A model generated the notes under the pieces. The model searched no databases. It was not told where the DNA came from and saw only the letters and a list, made by a program, of their open reading frames with translations. From Sabellastarte sp. h YS-2021 (lineage: Eukaryota; Annelida; Polychaeta; Sabellida; Sabellidae), in assembly GCA_964017235.1 (NCBI GenBank), contig OZ024931.1:94893721-94957720 (forward strand): DNA of 64,000 nt. Reading direction: 5' to 3'. The position numbers and the translations under genes are program-made. Shown in pieces: positions 56,440 to 64,000 of this stretch; position 1 is the stretch's first letter; each line of letters begins with the position of its first letter.

Positions 56440-57075
56440 TAGTTCCTCATCCCAATAAACATACAATCCGGGAAATACCTACATTTTCATGTCCAAGGTC
56501 AATCCTACAGTTCAAATCACAAACATTTGGTCTGTGCACAGCACCCATTGAATTCACTGTAGTGTTGAAGGAGGTCCAACTGATTGCTTTACACAAGGGT
56601 GTAAGAATCCACCAGTACCTAAACGACTGGTTGGTCAGAGTCAGATCCCACCAACCTGTCTCCAGCATACACAAACTCTAGTAGCTCTGTGTCAGGAATT
56701 AGGTTGTATGGTAACCAGAGAAAAATCAGAGCTGGATCCCAAACAAGTCGTCGTCTTCATAGGTTACCAGTTTTATCTCAAGGAGGGCAAGGTCAGACCA
56801 ACCCTAGAGCTCTTGCAAACCTTGCATTCATAAATCCAGAAACTACTCTCCAAACTGATGTGCCTGGTCAGACTTCTGATGTCCCTGATAGGGTTGTTAA
56901 CAGCTACAGAAAAGCAAGTCCACCTAAGTTGTCTCCATATGAGACCCATACAGCGGCACTTGAAAGAAAAATTAGAGGGTACCAGAATCACAAAACATTC
57001 TTCAGGGTCAACCATTACACCCTCACACCCATGCTCTGTAAATTTTTAGACAAATCAAAGAGGGGTGGGGCACTC
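56440..57075 (+). pseudogene. DIRS-like element 2: RT part
   Basis: Begins mid-RT: FKSQTFGLCTAPIEFTVVLK, EVQLIALHKGVRIHQYLNDW. The catalytic box has Asn for the first Asp (YLND for YLDD), so this RT would be dead even without its frame breaks. It continues CQELGCMVTREKSELDPKQV, FIGYQFYLKEGKVRPTLELL, MSLIGLLTATEKQVH and LHMRPIQRHLK (connection to RNase H), ending about 57075. RNase H and recombinase are absent. Confidence 0.85.
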
Positions 57076-57799
57076 AATTAGAGGAGCACACTGCAAAGTG
57101 CACAGTTATAGTTGTTGACTGATGAATGGTGCTTGCTACGGATTGAGAAACTTTTTCCTTGCACCATTGATATTCAAACTTTCGCATGAGATGCTTTGCA
57201 TTTAAATTACAATGGAGAAGAAAACCACATGATGACTGTACTGTGACTTTCTTGTTTTTGGCTGGAGCATGTTTATGAAGCAAACCACAAAATATTTTCT
57301 TATATTGATTGCTTAGCTGGACAGTGAGGAGATTTGATAAGGTTTGATTTGATCTTATGCAACTTCCTGTATCTTATTTGTTTGAAACTGCAGGGGTCTC
57401 AGACCTGGCAAAGACCTACGTGAATACTTGGCTGTAGTTTTTGTATAAAAGTCTAATGGACAACAAGGCTACTGCTGCACTGGTTATCTCACACCTTAGG
57501 ATCAGTAATAATGGAGAACTAAGCGAGATATAAGACATTTGTAGTAAAATGACCCCACTTGACATTAAAGAAGGGGTTAAAGGTCAAAGTCAGCAACTGG
57601 AAAAGAATCTCAGGCTATGACTTCCTATAAATTGTTGTGATGGACATTTTGTTTTCCAAACTTGATCAAATTACAATCCTGCTAGCTTTCCTAGCCATGT
57701 ATCTTTTGTGCCAAGTTTATGATGCTAGCTGCAGCATTTCAAAATTTAGAACATCTTAATGATTTTAAAACAATTGGCTATAGCAGCCATTTTGTTAAC
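57076..57799. other. No gene; one diverged 146-like unit
   Basis: 57540-57660 has ACCCCACTTGACATTAAAGA, GGTTAAAGGTCAAAGTCA and ATGACTTCCTATAAATTG, a forward relative of the 146-bp monomer. The rest is AT-rich and unassigned. Confidence 0.45.
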
Positions 57800-58430
57800 C
57801 CCAGCCCATATAACCCATTACTGATTTTCACCAAATTGTCAGGGTATGTTTACCCCAAGAGGATCTGGAGCTGATTAGGATTTGGGAGGTATTTGGCAAC
57901 AACTGTTGCCATGACAACACTTTTAAGATTTTGGGGTCTTCAAGTTTGTTGGTGTTTTATAGCCAAAACCCATGCACATATTTTCACCAAATTTTCAGGA
58001 TATGTCCACCCCAAGAGGATCTAGAGCTGAATAGGCTTTGGGAGATATCCAACAACAACTGTTGCCATGGTAACACTTTTAAGATTATTTGGGTCATAAA
58101 ATTTGTGGGTGTTCCACAGACTAAACCCATTCATGGATTTTCACCAAATTTTCAGAATATGTTGACCCCAACAAGATCTAAAGCTAATTAGGTTTTGGGG
58201 GGTATCTGGCAAGAACTGTTGCCATAGTAACACTTTAAATATTCTTGGGTTTTAACATTTGTGGGTGTTCCACAGCCTTAAACCAATGTGTGGATTTTCA
58301 CCAAATTTTCAGGATGTTTTAACCGAAACAGGATCTAGAGCTGAGTAGGTTTTGGAGGGTATCTGGCGATACCTTTTGCCATGGCAACGCTTTAAATGCT
58401 TTTCGGCCTTTAACTTCGAAAATTGAAAAG
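57800..58430 (+). repeat. ~157-bp tandem repeat, 4 units
   Basis: Units start near 57822, 57978, 58137 and 58292 with ATTTTCACCAAATTTTCAGG, then CCCCAAGAGGATCTAGAGCT and AACAACTGTTGCCATGG. A different monomer from the 146- and 155-bp ones. Confidence 0.88.
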
Positions 58431-58467
58431 GGGAGCTATTAAACCAATGTTACTGCAGTTGTATTTT

Positions 58468-59235
58468 TATCTCTCGCCATCCAAGGCTGGGGTTGGGAGA
58501 TTATGCCTTCCATGCGTGCATGTGTGTGCATTTGTCACATTTTTCAATCAAGCATTATATGTCCTTCATTTATGAAGATATCTTGAAAGCTTGCGTGAGA
58601 GTAATTTTGGCCTTATTTAGAAAACAAATGATTGCTATATCACATCATTAATGTCAGATGGGAGGGGGGGCATATTAAAAAGCCCTAATATCTCCCTTAT
58701 CAATGGTCCAAGGAGTTTTGGAATGAGAAAGCATCATGCTAAAAGGGCCTTGTATCTCCCTTATAATTGCTTCTAGGGCTTCAAAATATGAAAACAACTT
58801 ATAAGAAATAATAGCCTGTGAATCTCACATCTTACAACATTTTGTGGATTCTGTATACTTCTTACAACTGAACTTGATTTTCCCAAATCTCAATATTGTT
58901 GCCCATTTAGTTGTACCTGCAGGCTGAGGTTCTTGCCTGCCAGGGCTGATTTTTTTGTTCAAAATGAGGCCAAAATTTTTCATAGGCAAAACATTTACAG
59001 ACCAGGACTTCCATTGGCTGTTTTATATTCTGAAGCTGTCAAACCAATAAGAAGGGAAAAATCAGGACATGTTACTATGTTGACCCCATTTGGTCAAAGG
59101 TCAAATTCAACATTTGGAAAAGATTCCCAGGCCATGACTTCCTGTAAATTGTTTTCACATTTTGAACCCCTAGTAGCAATGATAAGGGAGATAGAAGGAA
59201 TTTTTAATAGGATAATCCCATTATTAGGAGATGAA
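58468..59235 (+). mobile_element. Family D-like left end with 146-like units
   Basis: ATCTCTCGCCATCCAAGG ... GGTTGGGAGATTATGCC resembles the hairpin end at 1282, followed by the same kind of leader (TTTGTCACATTTTTCAATCA, TTCATTTATGAAGATATCTT). Diverged 146-like pieces follow (AATATCTCCCTTATCAATGG; GATTCCCAGGCCATGACTTC). The right boundary is not found. Confidence 0.5.
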
Positions 59236-59740
59236 TAGCACATCAAGAAGGTGTGCACAGATATCGGCTGGTTTGTTGATGAGTTTGACTTGGTGTGTAG
59301 TTGTGTACTACTCAGAGTCTCTCAAATAACTTCTTTGTGTAAGAGTCAGAAACCTCAAGCTGTAGGTTTGTATCACTCAAAAGTCAATGTTAATTTGAGT
59401 AAGGGCTTGTGAAATTTATGTTATCCAAACCACAGCCAGTTGTGTCTTCTGTAGGGTTTACAAGCTAAAGTGAACCCTTCATGTCATCTTCAGACAAGTC
59501 ACAGAAAGACAAAGTATGTCCAACCCTTTCTGCTGGACCAATTTTTTTTATAGCTGCACCCTTATTTTGGATACATATGATATTTAACAAGCCAGCATTG
59601 AGGTGCTGAGTACTGGATCCCAGGTTAATGTTGGCCGGGTCAAGCCTAACTGACCCTCAAAAATTTGTATTGACCCCCGGTTTTCAAAAGCGGGGGTCAA
59701 TTGACCTCCAGAAAAACGAGGCTCAGGAAACACTGTTTAG
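59236..59740. other. Unassigned, with a strong hairpin
   Basis: TTGACCCCCG (59670-59679) and CGGGGGTCAA (59691-59700) form a perfect 10-bp stem with an 11-nt loop, like the 3' caps of Helentron-like elements here. Nothing else is recognised. Confidence 0.45.
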
Positions 59741-60085
59741 ATTTAAATATGTTATTCATCTACTTTTGAATTAACTATGACATTGTAAGATTGGAGATGT
59801 GTAGCTCATGGCATAACTGTGTAATAGCTATTCTCAGGTTCTCACTGTTGAGTAAATCAGTTGTAACTCGAAAAATATTGCGTTTAAAGTATTTTGAATT
59901 TCTATAAATATGTTGTTCACCTACTTTGGATCAGCTATAACATAGTGAATTTGCAGACCTGTATGTCATGGCATAGCTGAGCTACTTTGAGGTTATCACT
60001 GTTGAGTAAAATCAGTTTTAACTTGAAAACTATTGCATTTAGAGTATTTTGTTTGAATATGTTGTTCACCTACTTTTGGGTCTGT
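59741..60085 (-). repeat. 155-bp satellite, about 2.2 units, inverted
   Basis: TATGTTGTTCACCTACTTT, CTATAACATAGTGAATTTGC, CATGGCATAGCTGAG and CACTGTTGAGTAAATCAGTT are close reverse complements of the family A 155-bp monomer. Followed by a T-run (60087-60108) interrupted by G. Confidence 0.88.
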
Positions 60086-60351
60086 TTTTTTTTTTTTTTG
60101 TTTTTTTTTGGGATGCAGACGGTCATCCAGATGACTCTCAAAATTTATTAGGATCTAAATTGGGCAATGACCAATCTCATGATTTTTTGCAGGAAGATGT
60201 AATGAGTGGTATTTGCATAATCATACTACCAAACAAACAACAAACAGACAAATATACATATTCAAATTGTCTGAACCTTTGTTGGTTAGTGTACTGTTTT
60301 TCTCCAAGTCGAATTGTAACAGTTGTCACTGATGCCATTCTGTATTTTTAG

Positions 60352-60494
60352 TTAATGGACAACTTTGACCAGCTGGACAGGACTGAATCCATTGGTGTTG
60401 CTAGTGATTCTGATGTTATGGAAGTGGAGGTACAGCATCGCCTTGACCTGGTCAAATCCTGTACTGGATCCCTGGATACCAAACGAAAGTTCAG
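60352..60494 (+). CDS. Host-gene exon B (same unidentified gene as exon A)
   Basis: Acceptor ATTCTGTATTTTTAG, donor GTAAAA after TTCAG. The 143-bp exon reads from its first base in phase 0, as exon A's end requires: LMDNFDQLDRTESIGVASDS, DVMEVEVQHRLDLVKSCTGS, LDTKRKF, ending in phase 2. Acidic, Ser-containing first half and a basic end; no domain recognised. The matching phases and common strand make A and B probable neighbours. The intron between them would be 8.2 kb and contains a Helitron2-like element, a DIRS relic and several arrays. Confidence 0.72.
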
Positions 60495-60898
60495 GTAAAA
60501 CTCTGACATTTTTTTACCTCAACCCATAAAGGTTAGAGAGGCTGTCATCTGCAATGGGTGTCTCAAGGACCAAAGTGTGTTGGGCCTCTACAAACCAAAC
60601 CCCCGCACATAAGGTATCCCCCAGGGGAAATTGAGAGGACTACATTTTGACAACATTTTCTGTATGTCTTTATCTTTTCTTTGAAATGGTATTTTTATTG
60701 CAAAAAACATACTTACATAATCCCAACAGATGCTTACGTTTGGTCAAGGACACAGACAATGTGTCTCGCCATTTTTTATTTTACACACGTAAACCCCAGC
60801 GGGCACCTGCTGGAGGTTATAGATACTCTGTAAGTTGCCATTCTTATTTTGACCGCCGTCAAGTGCACACACGTTCTTTTGGCGCTTCAAAGTTTATC
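60495..60898 (+). other. Intron start and 5' region of DIRS-like element 1
   Basis: After the exon B donor come about 150 bp of unassigned sequence with AAGGTATCCCCCAGGGGAAA (hairpin CCCC / GGGG). The likely 5' non-coding region of the DIRS-like element follows, up to its ATG at 60899. No inverted terminal repeat can be shown because the other end is outside the window. Confidence 0.4.
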
Positions 60899-62191
60899 AT
60901 GGCTGAAAAACAAAGAAAATGCTCGGTGTGTTTAATTGATATGCTCCCTTGGGATAACCACCAAGCATGTATAAAATGCAGAGGTGAGAAGAAAGGGAAA
61001 GACAAAAGCGTTTCTGGTAAGGAAGCAGATTGTCCCATTTGTGCTGGGAGTTTGAAGGTACCTCATAAGAAGAAATCTAAATCTAAGTCTTCTGAAAAGT
61101 TTGATGATTCATTATTAGATGAACCTACACCTTCCAAATCATCACAATCCAATCCTTCCACTCCTGATACCTCTCTTCAGGATCTCATTAAGAACATGAG
61201 TTCTCACTTGGCATCTCTGACTTCCCAGTTTGAAGAATTCAAATGAAAAGACAAACCTTCCTCATCTCAAAAAGATTCAGTTTGTTCACAGGAGCAGTGT
61301 ATGTGTGCCCCTGCCTCCCAATCAAGACCTGAAGCCTCAGAAGGGGAACTTTCAGATGAGGATTCCTTGCCTTCTAGGAAGCGTCGCAGATCTAGATCTC
61401 CTCAGAGTGAGGGAGATTCCTTGTCCCAAGGTCACTTTCTTGCCTTTGAGAGGCCAGACATGATTTATTATACAACTTCCCCTCAAGACACATCATTGAA
61501 AGCTCCAAAGTTGCCTGATTCTTACTTCAATATTCCTAGGGTGAAAACTTTATCAGCCTTTATCTCTGTTCCTTCAAAACAGCATATTATTCAGGAAACT
61601 GTCTGTAGAGAAAATGTGAAGATTCTTGGACATGTGGTATGGTTCAAAATGGCCATTGAAGAGCTGAATAACAGGATTCAGGAGTTGGCCACTGAAATTA
61701 GGAGCTCAGGTGACCTGGATACTGTGAAGGAGTCTGCAGATCTGATTGTGAAGTATTCTCAGCTCCAAGCTTCAGTCACCTCTTCTCTGGAAATTGCCTT
61801 GGACACGGTGTTGAAGCAAAATATGACTTTGGCTTGTAATATGCTGCTAGCTAGGAGGGACAGCTTGTTGAAAGATTGTAGCTCCAAACTGGGTCCCAAA
61901 GATCTGGCTAATTTGCGTACAGATCGTTTTGACTAACAGGAAGTCTTCAATTCTGACATTTTGTCACAAGTGGAGGACAATATGATAAAAAGACTATCAA
62001 TTATCAAAGAATCTGACACCAAGTCATACAGAGATACAACCAGGAATTTCAATTTCGGGAGAACATCTCACTCAAAAACTGCTCAGGAAGGTAACAAATC
62101 TTTTTGTGACAAACAAATGCAGCCAAACACGTCTTATGGAAATTACTCTGTGCGCGCATCAAGAGGCGGCAGGGGAGGAAAGAGGAAATGA
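60899..62191 (+). pseudogene. DIRS-like element 1: Gag (ORF1), nearly intact
   Basis: One frame of about 430 codons runs from ATG at 60899 to 62191 with only two in-frame stops (TGA 61244, TAA 61934). The N-terminus has KCSVCLIDMLPWDNHQACIK + CRGEKKG and DCPICAG, a Cys/His zinc motif typical of DIRS ORF1. The middle is Ser/Lys-rich with RKRRRSRSPQSEGD. The C-terminal domain ends with LACNMLLARRDSLLKDC, matching the LARRD signature also seen at 55929. The tail is RASRGGRGGKRK (RGG-like). It probably packages the element RNA. Confidence 0.85.
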
Positions 62192-62210
62192 CTTTCCAGG
62201 GGCAAGATTG

Positions 62211-63135
62211 CAGCATTTTTGGCAGGTATGGTCAAAAAATCATGCGCATCCCAGGGTAGTAGGTTTACTACAACATGGTTATCATATAGATTTCAAAATT
62301 CTACCCAAATTGTCAAAAATTCCGCTCATTTTTGAGCGAATATCACAACAAAAACAAAGATGGCGCCCTCCACGAGGCAGGCCATGCTTATAAAGAAGGC
62401 GATAACTCATGTCAGGAAACCCACAACTCTGGGATATTACAGCAGACTATTTCTGGTACCCAAACCCATGAAACGGTGGAGACCAGTGATAGATTTAAGT
62501 ATGTTAAACAACCATTTACATGTACCGACATTCAAAATGGAAACAGCCGAATCTATCAGGAAGTCGATTCGAAAGGGGGAGTGGGTCACCTCGATAGACC
62601 TCACAGACGCTTATTTTCATGTCCCAATTCATCCACAATCTCAAAAATATCTGAGATTTCAAACAAAAAAAGGGGTTTTCCAATTTCGGGCACTCCCTTT
62701 TGGTGTCGCAACAGCTCCCCTAGAGTTTACTCGCATTGTGAAAGAGGTAAAACTCATAACTCAAGCCAGGAACCTCAGATTCCATCAATATCTGGACGAC
62801 TGGCTTCTTTGGTCACCAACAAAGGAACAATGTCTCAAAAATTCAGAAAATTTAGTAAAATTGTGCAAGAACTAGGCTGGCTTATCAATTTTCAAAAGTC
62901 GGAATTGGTACCCACACAAACACTGGATTTTCTGGGCTATCACTTTGATCTTCAGAGGGGTCTAGTCTTTCCAACCCAAAAGAAACTCGATCGGTTAAAA
63001 GTTCAGACTGTTTCCATCAGAAAGTCATTAGTCTTGACTCCAAGAAAGCTCATGTCACTCATAGGGACATTAGCTTCCTTAGAAAAAACAGTACCACTGG
63101 GAAGGTTACACATGAGACCTTTCCAGTGGTAACTA
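62211..63135 (+). pseudogene. DIRS-like element 1: reverse transcriptase
   Basis: Starts FPGARLQHFWQVW in one frame, shifts near 62360 to a 171-codon frame with GYYSRLFLVPKPMKRWRPVI, DLSMLNNHLHVPTFKMET, IDLTDAYFHVPIHPQSQKYL, FRALPFGVATAPLEFTRIV and the catalytic YLDDWL (about 62785-62802). It shifts again near 62850 to LGWLINFQKSELV, LDFLGYHFDLQRG, LMSLIGTLASLEKTVPLG and LHMRPFQW. Catalytic Asp residues are intact, unlike element 2. Two frame changes and a stop at 63130 make it defective. Confidence 0.88.
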
Positions 63136-64000
63136 AAGTCACACTGGAAATTTCCCCAGTCACTGGACAAAAGGATCCGAGTAACAGGGAATTTTCTGAA
63201 TCATCTCAAATGGTAGGAGGATCTACAGAATCTTATGGCAGGTGCTCCTATCCATCCTCATGTTCACAACACACTGGTATTCACAGATGCCTCCCAAAAA
63301 GGCTGGGGAGCTCACTTAAACGAGATAGTTCTCAGCTTCACATCAATGTATTGGAGCTAAAAGCTGTTCTTCTGGCCCTAAAGGGTTTTCAGGAGCACTT
63401 GCAAGGTCAAAGGGTGCTCATCTGTTCAGACAACAGTACAGTAGTATCTTATCTGAACAAAGAAGGAGGCACACATTCCATAGAAATGTGTGCTCTTATC
63501 TGGAGAAATTCTGGCATTCACAAATTCCAGAAGGATCCAGATAAGAGCAAGACATGTACCTGGATCCCTAAATGTGATAGCAGACTCCCTATCACAAAGG
63601 GACAAGGTCATACAAACAGAGTGGTCCCTTCACCAACAGATATTCAACCAAATTTGCAGAGTTTGGCACACACCAGTGGTAGACCTGTTTGCAACTCATC
63701 TAAATCACAAACTTCCAATTTATGTATCTCCTGTCCCAGACAAAAAGGCTTGAAAAATAGATGCATTGAATATCTGTTGGGAAGGCCTAGACGGCTATAT
63801 CTTCTATCCAGTAGCCATCCTGCCACAAGTAATTAAAAAAATAATAACATACCCATGCAGGATGATTGTACTGGCCCCAGGGCGGCCAGGGATGCCGTGG
63901 TTTTGGGATCTGGTGGATCTCTCGACCAGGGTACCCCTACAGCTCCCTCACTGGAAGACACTACTAAAACAACCACATTCCAACAGGTTCCACAACAACG
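63136..64000 (+). pseudogene. DIRS-like element 1: RNase H and downstream domain (runs off window)
   Basis: RNase H motifs, spread over changing frames: LVFTDASQKGWGAHL (about 63280), VLELKAVLLALKGFQE, LICSDNSTVVSYLNKEGG (63420-63470) and ARHVPGSLNVIADSLS (about 63550-63600). The conserved DIRS segment follows: HTPVVDLFATHLNHKLPIYV, SPVPDKKAW, then APGRPGMPWFWDLVDL near 63900. Tyrosine recombinase and inverted terminal repeats should lie beyond 64000. Confidence 0.85.

Overview
This window looks like animal nuclear DNA, probably from a mollusc and most likely a bivalve. The reasons are AT-rich sequence, no compact operons, exon-sized coding pieces with GT-AG splice signals, and a dense bed of non-autonomous Helitron2/Helentron-type elements carrying 146-170 bp tandem repeats, the organisation known from the bivalve 'pearl' elements. 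TATDN2-like, DIRS, RTE, Tx1 and Ty3/Gypsy relics fit as well. The taxon is an inference; no species-diagnostic gene is visible.

Only two stretches look like ordinary host coding DNA: exons at 51983-52149 and 60352-60494 (+). Their phases match, so they are probably consecutive exons of one gene with an intron of about 8.2 kb filled by transposons. I do not recognise the protein. Everything else is mobile DNA, its relics, satellite arrays, or sequence in which I see nothing.

Layout. 1-3.7 kb: pieces of three Helentron-like families. 3.7-17.8 kb: one large non-autonomous Helentron-like family in tandem (a 5' fragment, two adjoining copies and a third copy), each copy holding a 146-bp array and a 155-bp array. 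12.1-24.0 kb: a single RTE-type LINE, split into four pieces by three Helentron-like insertions; rejoining the flanks restores its reading path. 24-32 kb: nested TIR elements and MITEs, several with visible target duplications, plus two reverse-strand LINE fragments and a possible tRNA-derived SINE head. 34-40 kb: a Ty3/Gypsy gag, an RNase H end and an integrase start, with protease and RT missing, followed in the same orientation by a broken TATDN2-like (TatD) gene and a Cys-rich tail. 40.7-45.6 kb: TIR elements, an inverted copy of the 20.4-kb element, a palindromic satellite, and a Mutator-like foldback element inside a MITE. 47.2-50.7 kb: a Helitron2-like element with complete ends that has swallowed a Tx1-like LINE. 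53.0-54.8 kb: a second Helitron2-like element with ten 147-bp repeats. 54.8-57.1 kb and 60.6-64.0 kb: two DIRS-like retroelements, the second running off the window edge before any tyrosine recombinase is reached.

The most unusual pattern is modularity. The same 146/147-bp and 155-bp satellite monomers occur in several Helentron-like families with different termini, in both orientations. The terminal hairpins and asymmetric inverted repeats seem to act as interchangeable caps around mobile satellite arrays.
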